64,000 nt of DNA from a virus. Both the position numbers and the translations under genes were made by a program. A model generated the notes under the pieces. The model was not told where the DNA came from and did no database searches. It saw only the letters and a list, made by a program, of their open reading frames with translations. How positions within the stretch are numbered: position 1 is the first letter of the stretch; the number at the start of each line of letters is the position of its first letter. The stretch is taken from IMG/VR virus record IMGVR_UViG_3300032116_000122, positions 1 through 64,000 of that record. One strand, written 5' to 3'. Shown here piece by piece: positions 47,908 to 55,927 of this stretch.

Positions 47908-48176
47908 CAGCAATCCCACTTACGAAGTGACTTGTTGATGCGTGAGTCGGGGTCGTTTGCGGTCTTCTTTGAAGTGTTCTTTTTCTTCATACCCTCCATG
48001 CGGGCACAGAAAGACTCACGACGAGCAGCATCCTTCTTGGACCTTGCTGCGCCTTCTTTGGACACGGGGGGCTTTAAGTTATGACCCTCTTTCTTTGCAG
48101 AAGCACGACCCTTAGCGTTTAGCCCGCCCTCGGGATCTTTACCTTCTTTACGTTGCCATGCTGGACTTTTTGCCAT
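47907..48176 (-). CDS. Small basic protein, DUF6321-like
   Basis: I use the ATG at 48176; the longer frame to 48233 runs into the Dps gene. The 89-residue product starts MAKSPAWQRKEGKDPEGGLN and continues with AKGRASAKKEGHNLKPPVSK and RESFCARMEGMKKKNTSKK. The SPAWQRKEGKxPxGGLNxKGRAS pattern is that of the DUF6321 family, widespread in phages and of unknown role. It is strongly basic. It follows Dps by 7 bp and overlaps the next gene by one codon. Confidence 0.72.
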   Translation of the reverse strand: MAKSPAWQRKEGKDPEGGLNAKGRASAKKEGHNLKPPVSKEGAARSKKDAARRESFCARMEGMKKKNTSKKTANDPDSRINKSLRKWDC

Positions 48177-48183
48177 AAATACC

Positions 48184-48618
48184 TCACTTAGTCGAGGCGC
48201 GGAGTTGCCACGCCCATTTTTGGTGCATATCAATACGACCGGAAATAAAATCAGCTATGCCCTGCTGGTCTGCTTTGGTAGCCTTTTTAAAAACATCGTT
48301 TAGAGTTTTAATGACTGACTCATTTGCGGTGAGCAAAGCTTTGGCCATGGCCTTTGGAGTAGGTTCTACATCTTTAAACGTTACAGTGGTAAGTTCATTA
48401 AACTTCTTTAGGCTAAATGGCGCGTAGTCATCCAGCTTTCTAACGTTCTCAGCAATGGGGTCGATTGAACCGTAAGCATCCTCATAAATGTCGGCAAACA
48501 GCCCGTGGTACTGACTGAAGTCTTGCCCCTCCACGTTCCAGTGATACCCATGAGCCATGAAGTAGAATGTAACCACGTCAGACATGAGTACTTTTAAAGC
48601 TTTAATTAATTCTTCCAT
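48184..48618 (-). CDS. dps: Dps-like ferritin
   Basis: The 144-residue protein is a Dps (DNA protection during starvation) homologue. The start at 48618 has TAGGAG 4-5 nt upstream. The ferroxidase residues are all present with canonical spacing: H26 in HGYHWNVEG, H38 in YHGLFADIYED, then D53 and E57 in SIDPIAENVRKL (intervals 12, 15 and 4, as in E. coli Dps H51/H63/D78/E82). Twelve subunits would form a cage that oxidises and stores iron and shields DNA. It lacks a long Lys-rich tail, but its operon partners are such tails. Confidence 0.88.
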   Translation of the reverse strand: MEELIKALKVLMSDVVTFYFMAHGYHWNVEGQDFSQYHGLFADIYEDAYGSIDPIAENVRKLDDYAPFSLKKFNELTTVTFKDVEPTPKAMAKALLTANESVIKTLNDVFKKATKADQQGIADFISGRIDMHQKWAWQLRASTK

Positions 48619-48669
48619 TGTGCTCCTAGTCAAACGGTCACCCCAAATAATACCACCTCAACAATCGTT

Positions 48670-48686
48670 GCGGATTGCAAATCCGC
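48670..48686. promoter_or_regulatory. Palindrome between Dps and initiator genes
   Basis: GCGGAT and ATCCGC flank TGCAA in the 88-bp gap between two divergent genes. A regulator bound here could control both the leftward Dps cassette and the rightward replication genes. A hairpin in the leader of the initiator mRNA is the alternative. No clear -10 hexamers stand out. Confidence 0.4.
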
Positions 48687-48706
48687 CCGCTACGCTTCCG
48701 AGTCCA

Positions 48707-49960
48707 ATGGGAACTAGCAACGTATTTGGTGGGCGATTTATAGCCGTGCCCGAGTGGGCCTTGGCCTACATAAACGAGCATGGGCAACCACGCGACCTAC
48801 AGATTCTGACTTGCCTTGTGTCAATGATAAACTTGCACGATAAGTCGGTAACTGTGTCTGTGGTAGACCTAGCGAAAGTCGCCCGCACTTCAAAAGAAAC
48901 TGTAAAGAGATCACTCAAGTGGTTGTCCGATAACTTTGTAATTGGTGTTACGGTTGGCAAAAAGCCAAGCCCAAACACCTACACGGTACACTACACACAG
49001 CAAGTAATAGGGTCATCAGTGACCCCATATAGGGTCATGGATGACCCATTGATAGGCACACCAGTGACCCCATTCGGGGTAGGGGGTGGGGTCACACATG
49101 ACCCTATCAAAACGATTGAAATCCCAGCGTGCGATGGGTTTTCTGAAACCCCTAGAGTATTACTACTATTGAATAGAGAAAATACAGAATCTATAAAGAG
49201 GGCCGATGGCCAGGATGGTATGGTTGTAGACATGATTTTAGGTGCAGACCCAAACGAAATCTCTAAGGTTGAAGAACCGGTAAAACGCAAACCGCGTCCA
49301 GAGGTAAACAACCTAGTAAACTACTTCGTATATCACCCACGATCAGTGATGAGTTGCTCCTACACTTTCCAAGAAACTCAAATACTGAGAAGAACCATGC
49401 GGTTGTTGCTTGACTCAGGATTGACACGGGCATCCATTGCAAAAATGATTGATAAGTTCTTCAGCACAGACCGTATGCGGTCAGCAGATTCACCAGTACA
49501 TATGTTCTCTAGCAAAGCTGTACAGCAGTCATTGATGGAAAAGGTTGAAACTGAGCTGGATAGTGACACCAGCCCGGTGCTCACGTTGATGCTTAACGAT
49601 TTCAACAGAGACAACGTACAACTACCGTGGGACTCATCGTCAGACAAACACCTGCGCAACACCGTGATTATGACTGCAATAGACGCGTGCTATCGCTACC
49701 CAGAAGTAGTTGCTAGAGTTATTGAATCAACTGCGGACTTCTCAGTTCCAGAGTTTAGAAATAAACTTTCAGCCCTTAACTCGCTGGTTAAGTGGCATCT
49801 CAATACAGAGGATTGCGATAGAGATGAGCTCCTTAGCACCCTCTCCGATATCACACTTCCAAAAGAATTGCTTGCTAAAACACGCTCATCCTTGAGACCC
49901 GCTGCTGATACGATTGTGTCAGCAATTTACAATTACAGAAGAGGTTCTCATGGGGTATGA
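48707..49960 (+). CDS. Replication initiator, winged-helix
   Basis: The ATG at 48707 begins the conserved-looking part (MGTSNVFGGRFIAVPEWALA); the longer frame from 48584 overlaps the Dps gene. The product is 417 residues. Residues 10-100 are a winged helix of replication-initiator type (VTVSVVDLAKVARTSKETVK; RSLKWLSDNFVIGVTVGKK). Residues 100-135 form a linker whose DNA carries repeated palindromes (49010-49104). A helical C-terminal domain follows. The helicase loader, helicase and primase are downstream. By analogy with lambda O it should bind these repeats and recruit the loader. Confidence 0.68.
   Translation: MGTSNVFGGRFIAVPEWALAYINEHGQPRDLQILTCLVSMINLHDKSVTVSVVDLAKVARTSKETVKRSLKWLSDNFVIGVTVGKKPSPNTYTVHYTQQVIGSSVTPYRVMDDPLIGTPVTPFGVGGGVTHDPIKTIEIPACDGFSETPRVLLLLNRENTESIKRADGQDGMVVDMILGADPNEISKVEEPVKRKPRPEVNNLVNYFVYHPRSVMSCSYTFQETQILRRTMRLLLDSGLTRASIAKMIDKFFSTDRMRSADSPVHMFSSKAVQQSLMEKVETELDSDTSPVLTLMLNDFNRDNVQLPWDSSSDKHLRNTVIMTAIDACYRYPEVVARVIESTADFSVPEFRNKLSALNSLVKWHLNTEDCDRDELLSTLSDITLPKELLAKTRSSLRPAADTIVSAIYNYRRGSHGV
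49010..49104 (+). repeat. Iterons, candidate replication origin
   Basis: Three copies of the 16-bp palindrome GGGTCA-N4-TGACCC lie at 49010-49025, 49032-49047 and 49089-49104. A half-site TGACCC at 49065 is joined to a small hairpin (ACCCC-ATTC-GGGGT, 49067-49080). The TGACCC halves start at 49020, 49042, 49065 and 49099, so the first three are 22-23 bp apart. An AT-rich stretch with many A/T runs follows at about 49154-49200. Iterons beside an AT-rich unwinding region inside the initiator gene are the layout of lambdoid origins. Confidence 0.62.
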
Positions 49961-50165
49961 CGGTGTGTTTGCATTCGCAAGTTTTGAAGACCTTGTTCAC
50001 TTTGTGAATTGGGTCACATCATCATTTGATGACCCACAAGAGTTCAAAGACTGGATAGAGTCACGGACTCTCGACTTTGCAGAAATCGACAACCAATTTT
50101 GGAGCATAATTGAAAATGGCTATTATTCGGAAAGCAACGGCTCAGACCTTCCCAGTTCCGACTGA
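49950..50165 (+). CDS. Small hypothetical protein
   Basis: The ATG at 49950 has AGAGG about 6 nt upstream and overlaps the initiator stop by 11 bp. The 71-residue product is acidic and aromatic (FASFEDLVHFVNWVTSSFDD; FKDWIESRTLDFAEIDNQFW). Two or three helices are likely. It lies between initiator and helicase loader and overlaps the loader by 50 bp, so all three are coupled. The family is unknown; an adaptor in the initiation complex is a guess. Confidence 0.52.
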   Translation: MGYDGVFAFASFEDLVHFVNWVTSSFDDPQEFKDWIESRTLDFAEIDNQFWSIIENGYYSESNGSDLPSSD

Positions 50166-50745
50166 TTGGAAATCAGAAAAATGGTGGCGCAATCGTTCAA
50201 CTGACGAGCGCCTGTTTCACACCCGCATACCCACTAGGTGGTTGTCGTTTACTCTAGACAACCTAGAAGTCAGCGATTCAACAAAGTCTGACGTTTCAGA
50301 GTGGATTGCAAACTACCAACCAGGAGACAGTCTGTTCTTGCATGGCAAGTCTGGTTGTGGCAAGAGCGTTGTTGCTCAAGCCGTTCTTGCTCAGCTAGTC
50401 GCAAACAATGAACTGTCTGGGAGATTTGTTAGCAGTGATCGGTACATCGACATGCTGAAAGACACCTTTGAGCAGGACGGTGGGTTGCTCCCAGAGATGT
50501 ACTCCATGCCCTACCTACTAAAATACATTCAGGGTGTGTTTGACATTGTGATGCTTGATGGTGTTGGGCAGGAACGAGAGACAGACTTTTCAACACATGA
50601 GATAGGTAGCTTGATTAGACGCAGATACGAAGACACTAGATCCATGATCATTACAACAACCATGGGAGTCATGGACTTCAATCGTCGGTACGGTGATCGT
50701 GTAAAGGTAGCGACAACGGAGATGACCGAGATTAGGGTTTCATAA
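50116..50745 (+). CDS. Helicase loader, DnaC-type AAA+ ATPase
   Basis: The product has 209 residues from the ATG at 50116; a TTG at 50110 fits the GGAG site slightly better. The AAA+ core has Walker A GKSGCGKS at residues 77-84 and Walker B VMLDG with D148, then a sensor-like MIITTTMGVMDFNRRYGDR segment with an Arg finger region. Size and context match DnaC/DnaI/IstB-type loaders that place the ring helicase on DNA. The helicase gene follows after one small gene. The Walker B has Gly where the second acidic residue is common. Confidence 0.8.
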   Translation: MAIIRKATAQTFPVPTDWKSEKWWRNRSTDERLFHTRIPTRWLSFTLDNLEVSDSTKSDVSEWIANYQPGDSLFLHGKSGCGKSVVAQAVLAQLVANNELSGRFVSSDRYIDMLKDTFEQDGGLLPEMYSMPYLLKYIQGVFDIVMLDGVGQERETDFSTHEIGSLIRRRYEDTRSMIITTTMGVMDFNRRYGDRVKVATTEMTEIRVS

Positions 50746-51188
50746 TGGAGCGTGGGGATATATCCGATTACACGACGATTGCCCAATCGTGTATATGGGA
50801 AGGGGTTTTGGCAAACCCACCTGAAGGATTTACTTCAAAAACTCGTTATCGTCTGTACGAGAGAGCCAACAATTGGGAGTCAGCTATACCAATGTGGAAG
50901 CCGAACGACCTATCGGTTCGTTCAATTGCAGACTGTACAAACAGGCTTCACATCGGTACTGACGTAATCACGTTTCTTTCACAGGACGCCGTAGACCCTA
51001 TATACAACTGGCTCCTTCGGAAAGGAATTACCACAACCGTGTTGTATTACCCGTCAGCCAAAGAGTATGCTCTCGACCTGCGTTACAACCGGGGAATAAA
51101 AACTGTCTACGTTGCCAACGACGATGATGCTTTCACGATAGGCTTACGAGCTCACGTCGTTCAACCAAACACTGCTTGGAGAATTTGA
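50745..51188 (+). CDS. Hypothetical protein in helicase operon
   Basis: The 147-residue product starts one base before the loader stop ends (TAATG) and ends in TGATG with the helicase start. It has alternating beta/alpha segments after residue 60 (SVRSIADCTNRLHIGTDVIT; LLRKGITTTVLYYPSAKEYA; KTVYVANDDDAFTIGLR), which suggests a small Rossmann-like or HAD-like domain. The VYVANDDD segment could bind metal or phosphate. No family is certain. Strict coupling to loader and helicase points to a replication role. Confidence 0.52.
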   Translation: MERGDISDYTTIAQSCIWEGVLANPPEGFTSKTRYRLYERANNWESAIPMWKPNDLSVRSIADCTNRLHIGTDVITFLSQDAVDPIYNWLLRKGITTTVLYYPSAKEYALDLRYNRGIKTVYVANDDDAFTIGLRAHVVQPNTAWRI

Positions 51189-52441
51189 TGGCTTCCAGTG
51201 AGCTGTATCTCGTTTCAAAAATCATTCAAGAAAAAGACATGACGACGCCAGTGCGAGCAGGACTAAAGCCTGATCACTTCACTGGGTCGTGGGTAGAGGT
51301 GTGGTCTTGGCTACTTGACTTTCAAAGAACACACGGAGCAGTACCGACTGAGCGGGTATTCTCACAAGAGTTTGGTGACATTCATTTGGAGGATGCATCA
51401 GGCGAAACATTCTCCAGATTGATCGATGAGGTTCTGTCTGCTTATCGGCAGAGAACCATCATGGATTCTTTGTCTCACGCCATACCTGCAATCAACAACA
51501 ATGATATTGACGACGCAATGGCCGCTCTTGCGGCTGGTCTACAGAAAGCGTCAGTTGAATCGTCAAGACTTCGTGACATTGATATCATTCAAAACTGGGA
51601 AAACCGCATGTCTCGTTACGAAGAGATGCGCAACACACCAAACGCTTTGCGTGGTATACCAACAGGGTTTCATGGTCTTGACAGAATCACTCACGGACTA
51701 CGCCCACAACAGTTTATTGTCTTTGCTGGAGAGCCCAAGCGAGGAAAGTCATTGTTTGCTTTGATCTTGGCTAACTCAGCACACATCCACGGCAAGAGAC
51801 CATTGTTTGTTTCGTTTGAGATGAGTATTGAGGAACAGGAAGCTCGGTACGACTCACTTATTTCCAGAGTTCCTTACACACGGATACTTTCAGGAGATTT
51901 GTCAAATGCGGACATGGCAAAAATCAAGCGTGCATTGAGTCTCCGAAAGAACATGCAACCGTTTGTGTTTAGCGAAGACACATCTTCTCTAACTACTGTC
52001 ACAGCTCTGGCTGGCAAAGTACAGGAGTATCAACCGGACTTGCTTGTTGTCGACGGTGTGTACTTGATGGACGATGAAGAGGGTGAAGCCAAGGGTTCCC
52101 CACAAGCACTGACCAACATCACTAGAGCACTAAAGCGACTTGCCCAACGGTTTGACATTCCTGTCGTAGCCACTACTCAGGTTCTCTCTTGGAAGCTACA
52201 GAACAGAAAGACAAGAGCAGTTACAGCTGACGCAATTGGTTACACCTCGTCGTTTGCACAGGACGCTGACTTGATCCTTGGTGTAGAGCGCAACCCAGAC
52301 GTTGATGATCAAGCAATTATCAGAGTTGTCCTAGCAAGAACTGCACCAACTGGAGAAGTGCATGTAAAGTGGGACTGGTCTACTATGGAGTTTGAGGAAG
52401 TAAACGACTATGACGACTACATCAACCCCTCATTCGATTAA
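51188..52441 (+). CDS. Replicative DNA helicase, DnaB family
   Basis: The ATG at 51188 (TGATG with the previous stop) gives 417 residues; a TTG at 51176 is an alternative. Residues 1-110 correspond to the DnaB N-terminal helical domain. The RecA-like motor has Walker A GEPKRGKS at 181-188, LFVSFEMSIEEQEAR (motif H1a), LLVVDGVYLMDDEE (Walker B with Asp), and a PVVATTQVLSW segment in place of the usual sensor Gln region. It would unwind the fork as a hexamer, loaded by the upstream ATPase, with the downstream primase as partner. Confidence 0.88.
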   Translation: MASSELYLVSKIIQEKDMTTPVRAGLKPDHFTGSWVEVWSWLLDFQRTHGAVPTERVFSQEFGDIHLEDASGETFSRLIDEVLSAYRQRTIMDSLSHAIPAINNNDIDDAMAALAAGLQKASVESSRLRDIDIIQNWENRMSRYEEMRNTPNALRGIPTGFHGLDRITHGLRPQQFIVFAGEPKRGKSLFALILANSAHIHGKRPLFVSFEMSIEEQEARYDSLISRVPYTRILSGDLSNADMAKIKRALSLRKNMQPFVFSEDTSSLTTVTALAGKVQEYQPDLLVVDGVYLMDDEEGEAKGSPQALTNITRALKRLAQRFDIPVVATTQVLSWKLQNRKTRAVTADAIGYTSSFAQDADLILGVERNPDVDDQAIIRVVLARTAPTGEVHVKWDWSTMEFEEVNDYDDYINPSFD

Positions 52442-53327
52442 CATCGCTCAAGTCCTAGAGTCAGTGGGCGTAGAGATCAAGCGAGTTGGTGAACGAGAGA
52501 TCACCGGTAAATGCCCTGTTCACATTAGGACGGTTGGGCGACATGACAACTCCCCGTCATGGAGCATGAATGCCAACACCGGACTATGGATTTGCTTTTC
52601 CTGCGGAGCCAGAGGGTCTTTGTCCTCACTTCTGTACGAACTGACTGGTGGAGCCAACTCTCTTGACATACAGAAGATGTTGGTTGAGTCTTCTTTTGAA
52701 GCCCTAAAAGCACCAAAGATCGTACAAGAAGAAACCTACGTAGATCGAGATGTGTTCTTTGGGTTCGCAAGAGTACCAGAAGCTTTGTGTGAGTCAAGAA
52801 ACCTTGACCCAGAGCTAACGCACAAGCATGGCGTTAGGTGGAACAAAGATCACAGAGCCTGGGCCATACCGATAATGTCGCCAACAGGTCGCTTAGAGGG
52901 TTGGCAAGAGAAGAAGCATGGTAGTGTGCTGAACTACCCAAACGGAGTAAAAAAGTCCAAGACTCTATTTGGCATAGAACGCTTTAGAAGCACTACAGCT
53001 GTACTTGTTGAATCGCCATTGGACGTAGTTCGGTTTGCATCTCTTGGGTTAGATGCTCAGGCATTAGGTACCTTCGGTGCGTATGTATCTGATGAACAAC
53101 TAAGATTAACTTTGTATGTCGCTGATAGAATTGTTGTAGCTATGGACAACGATGACGCTGGGATTGCTTCTAGTAAAAAGATTTACAAAGCAATAGGTAC
53201 ACCAAGAGCAGGGCTTTTGTGGTGGAACTACAGTGGTTCAGACTGCAAGGACATAGGTGACATGGAAGACGAGGAAATTAAGGTAGGATTAGATACCGCA
53301 ACTGTCCTACCACCTTGGATTACCTAA
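52410..53327 (+). CDS. DnaG-type primase
   Basis: The 305-residue protein overlaps the helicase gene by 32 bp. An N-terminal zinc-binding domain has ligands C35, H38, C62 and C65 (KCPVH and ICFSCGA). A TOPRIM domain is visible from about residue 190: VLVESPLDVVRFAS carries the catalytic Glu, and VVAMDNDDAG is the DxD segment. It lacks the separate helicase-binding domain of long DnaG proteins, as usual in phages. It makes RNA primers for the phage polymerase. Confidence 0.86.
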   Translation: MTTTSTPHSINIAQVLESVGVEIKRVGEREITGKCPVHIRTVGRHDNSPSWSMNANTGLWICFSCGARGSLSSLLYELTGGANSLDIQKMLVESSFEALKAPKIVQEETYVDRDVFFGFARVPEALCESRNLDPELTHKHGVRWNKDHRAWAIPIMSPTGRLEGWQEKKHGSVLNYPNGVKKSKTLFGIERFRSTTAVLVESPLDVVRFASLGLDAQALGTFGAYVSDEQLRLTLYVADRIVVAMDNDDAGIASSKKIYKAIGTPRAGLLWWNYSGSDCKDIGDMEDEEIKVGLDTATVLPPWIT

Positions 53328-53328
53328 C

Positions 53329-54876
53329 ATGTTTACAGGATCTCTATACCCATACCAAGAAGAGTCTGTCGAAAAAATGCTCGACAGAGGCCAAGTGCTA
53401 CTCGGGCTTGTGATGGGCGCCGGTAAAACCGTAACAACTATTGCCGCCATAGAATCCCTTTTTGAGAGTAACGAAGTAGATCGTTGTTTAGTTGTTACCC
53501 CAGCGTCACTGAAGTACCAGTGGAAGCGTGAGATTGAAAGGTTTACAAACTCACGTGTAGTTGTAATTGACGGTACTGTCAAAGCACGCGAACGCTGTTG
53601 GAAATCAGCTTTATCAGCTCGCTTCATCATCGTAAACCCTGAGTGTTTATTGCGAGACCTCACCTTATTTAAAAAGGTAGATTGTCAGGCAATCGTGGTT
53701 GACGAAGCAACTATGCTTAAATCGCGGGTTAGCAAGAGATCAAAGTTAGTTAAAAAGATTGCCAAGCCGATGCTGTACCGGTATGCACTTACAGGACAGC
53801 CTATTGAGAATAAACCTGAAGAACTGTTTTCAATAATGGAATTCGTAGACCCAACGGTTCTTGGCCCGTTCACAGACTTTGACCGCACATTCATTGTGCG
53901 TGATCACTGGGGTAAGCCCTTAAGGTACAGAAACTTAATGGAGCTGCACAACTCCTTGTCACACTGCATGATCAGAAAGACTCGTGAAGACATCGCTGAT
54001 CAACTTCCTGAGATTATTCACCAAGTAATCCCTGTACCATTTGATGAGGCTGGGGCTTCCCTCTATAGGTCAATCGCAAAAGACTTGTTGTACCATCTAC
54101 AACAGGCTATGTCTAAACATGGTGGGTCTTTTAACCTATGGAAGCACTACAACGATCCTGAGTCTAACGAAGCCCAGGGACAGATTATGTCCAGGTTAAC
54201 GGTGCTAAGGATGCTGTGTGATAACCCACAACTAGTGGTTAGATCCTCAGAAATTTACGCCGATCCAAAGAGGCCTGATGAAGGCAGCGCTTATGCTCAT
54301 GATATCTATTCTAGAGGACTCATGTCTAAGGTTACGGCGTCTCCAAAATTAGATGCAGTGGTCGAGTATATCGAGGAAGTTCTCTCCGCCGATCCCAAAA
54401 ACAAAGTAGTTTTGTTTTCCTTCTTTAAGGAGAACCTAAGACTGATTCAACAAGCAACTTCAAAGTTAACGAACAGCGTTCTGTTCATGGGTGGTATGAG
54501 CGCTGAGGAAAAAGACAAGGCAAAACAGCTATTTGGAAACGATCCAGACACACGTCTGTTCTTATCTTCTGATGCTGGGGGATACGGAGTAGACTTGCCG
54601 ATGGCAAACTACCTGATATCCTATGACCTCCCGTGGAGTAGCGGTAAGCTAGAACAAAGAGAAGCGCGAATAATCCGGTTATCTTCACAATTTCCCCATG
54701 TAACTATTGCAACTTTTGTTATGCAGGGTAGTATTGAAGAGAGACAGTATGAGATGCTGCAACAAAAGCGTTCAATTAACGAAGCGTTTGTCGATGGGAA
54801 ACACCACGACCACAAGGGTGGGTTTGACATTACATTGGGTAGCCTCTCAAACTTCTTAAAACAATCACACGTATAG
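53329..54876 (+). CDS. SNF2-type DNA helicase
   Basis: The 515-residue protein starts one base after the primase stop. Helicase superfamily 2 motifs are clear: YPYQEESVEKML (Q-type), GAGKT at residues 30-34 (motif I), CLVVTPASLKYQW (Ia), VVDEATM with D125/E126 (II), YALTGQPIENKPEELFSIM (III/SNF2), KVVLFSFFKEN (IV), FLSSDAGGYGVDLPMANYL (V) and QREARIIRL (VI). It is a translocase that may remodel forks or displace proteins during replication or recombination. The second acidic motif is DEAT rather than DEAH. Confidence 0.87.
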   Translation: MFTGSLYPYQEESVEKMLDRGQVLLGLVMGAGKTVTTIAAIESLFESNEVDRCLVVTPASLKYQWKREIERFTNSRVVVIDGTVKARERCWKSALSARFIIVNPECLLRDLTLFKKVDCQAIVVDEATMLKSRVSKRSKLVKKIAKPMLYRYALTGQPIENKPEELFSIMEFVDPTVLGPFTDFDRTFIVRDHWGKPLRYRNLMELHNSLSHCMIRKTREDIADQLPEIIHQVIPVPFDEAGASLYRSIAKDLLYHLQQAMSKHGGSFNLWKHYNDPESNEAQGQIMSRLTVLRMLCDNPQLVVRSSEIYADPKRPDEGSAYAHDIYSRGLMSKVTASPKLDAVVEYIEEVLSADPKNKVVLFSFFKENLRLIQQATSKLTNSVLFMGGMSAEEKDKAKQLFGNDPDTRLFLSSDAGGYGVDLPMANYLISYDLPWSSGKLEQREARIIRLSSQFPHVTIATFVMQGSIEERQYEMLQQKRSINEAFVDGKHHDHKGGFDITLGSLSNFLKQSHV

Positions 54877-54883
54877 GAGAGAC

Positions 54884-55324
54884 ATGGAAAAGGTTGTTAA
54901 GATTATCCGTAGATACCCTGCTCAGGAGTTAGCCCTGATCAGCAAGGAATACAGTGACCTTAAGAGCTTAATTGATAAGTACCAGGTCAGACTAGATCAA
55001 CTAAAGAAAGAGCTAAATGACCAAGCAGACACCTTTGGTGACGAGGATGACAAAGGACATAAGTGGCTGAGAGCTGGAGACTTCCAGATCAAAAGAGAGC
55101 GTCGTGTTTCGGTTAACCTAGATTCTAGGGAGGCTGAGTCATGGGCCAAGGAGAACAACATTTGGGATGATGTGTCTGAGGTAGTTAGAGTACTGGATGA
55201 AGATAAGCTTCTTGGTAAGGTATGGGAAAACCCAGAGCTAAAGCCAGCCCTAGACAACTTGTATGTAAAGAAAGAGACGTGGGCTTTCAAGTTCTCAGAA
55301 AGCAAGAGTTATGACGACGAGTGA
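54884..55324 (+). CDS. Hypothetical coiled-coil protein
   Basis: The 146-residue product starts behind AGGAGA. The N-terminal half is coiled coil (DLKSLIDKYQVRLDQLKKEL), followed by a FGDEDDKGHKWLRAGDFQIK segment and a mixed C-terminal part (SVNLDSREAESWAKENNIWD). It resembles Gp157-type helical phage proteins in layout, but I cannot confirm a family. It lies between helicase and MerR-like genes. Overlap with the next gene is 14 bp. Confidence 0.52.
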   Translation: MEKVVKIIRRYPAQELALISKEYSDLKSLIDKYQVRLDQLKKELNDQADTFGDEDDKGHKWLRAGDFQIKRERRVSVNLDSREAESWAKENNIWDDVSEVVRVLDEDKLLGKVWENPELKPALDNLYVKKETWAFKFSESKSYDDE

Positions 55325-55493
55325 AATTTACGAATGGTTAAAAGCACACGCTGTTGTGCATACTGCAACTGGTGGAACTTACGACGTAGTACGCTTTAAA
55401 CAGGCAGTGTCCTTGATTGAGTTTTTGATGGAAGAACGTGACTACTGGAAGAACGCCTACATGGAGGCAACAAGTGCCACGCGATCCTCTTGA
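55311..55493 (+). CDS. Small hypothetical protein, 60 aa
   Basis: The ATG lies inside the end of the preceding gene, and the gene's end overlaps the next start. The product has a short N-terminal helix (MTTSEIYEWLKAHAVVH), a turn, and a second amphipathic helix rich in Phe, Leu, Trp and Tyr (LIEFLMEERDYWKNAYMEA). It is probably a small coiled-coil adaptor. The family is unknown. Confidence 0.5.
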   Translation: MTTSEIYEWLKAHAVVHTATGGTYDVVRFKQAVSLIEFLMEERDYWKNAYMEATSATRSS

Positions 55494-55908
55494 CTTTTTC
55501 AATGATCTACCAGACTTCCCTGGAAAGACCCCACCAAAGAATCGTTCTTCAAAGAAGTCTGACAACCGACTTGACGACCGTTTCAACGGAGCAAAAGGTA
55601 AAGTCTTTAGAATTAGTGGTGAAGAGCGGGTGTTCTACACAGTAGGAGAACTTGCAAAATGCTTGAATCGTAAGCCAGTTACGATTAGGATGTGGGAGCA
55701 ACAGGGGTGGATACCCAAAGCCACCTACAGAACACCCACGCCAAGGGGCGAACAAATTCCTGGAAAAACTTTGAAAGGTCGTAGACTTTACAGTTTGGAG
55801 CAGGTAGAGTTCTTGATGGATGCTCTTGAGCATTTCAAGATAGACGATCCCAACAAGGCCAATTGGGATGGTTTCAGAAAACACATAAAAAACAAGTGGC
55901 CCAACTAA
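55474..55908 (+). CDS. MerR-like helix-turn-helix protein
   Basis: I start this gene at the GTG at 55474 because GGAGG lies 7 nt before it; a longer frame from 55438 has no such site. The 144-residue product has a basic linker, then a winged helix of MerR type: FYTVGELAKCLNRKPVTIRM, then WEQQGWIPKATYRTPTPRGE, and a YSLEQVEFLMDALEHF helix. It could be a transcription regulator or a DNA-binding replication factor, as such proteins recur beside SSB in phages. The operators at 1.3 kb are possible but unproven targets. Confidence 0.68.
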   Translation: MPRDPLDFFNDLPDFPGKTPPKNRSSKKSDNRLDDRFNGAKGKVFRISGEERVFYTVGELAKCLNRKPVTIRMWEQQGWIPKATYRTPTPRGEQIPGKTLKGRRLYSLEQVEFLMDALEHFKIDDPNKANWDGFRKHIKNKWPN

Positions 55909-55927
55909 CAAGAGAAAAGAGAAAAAC

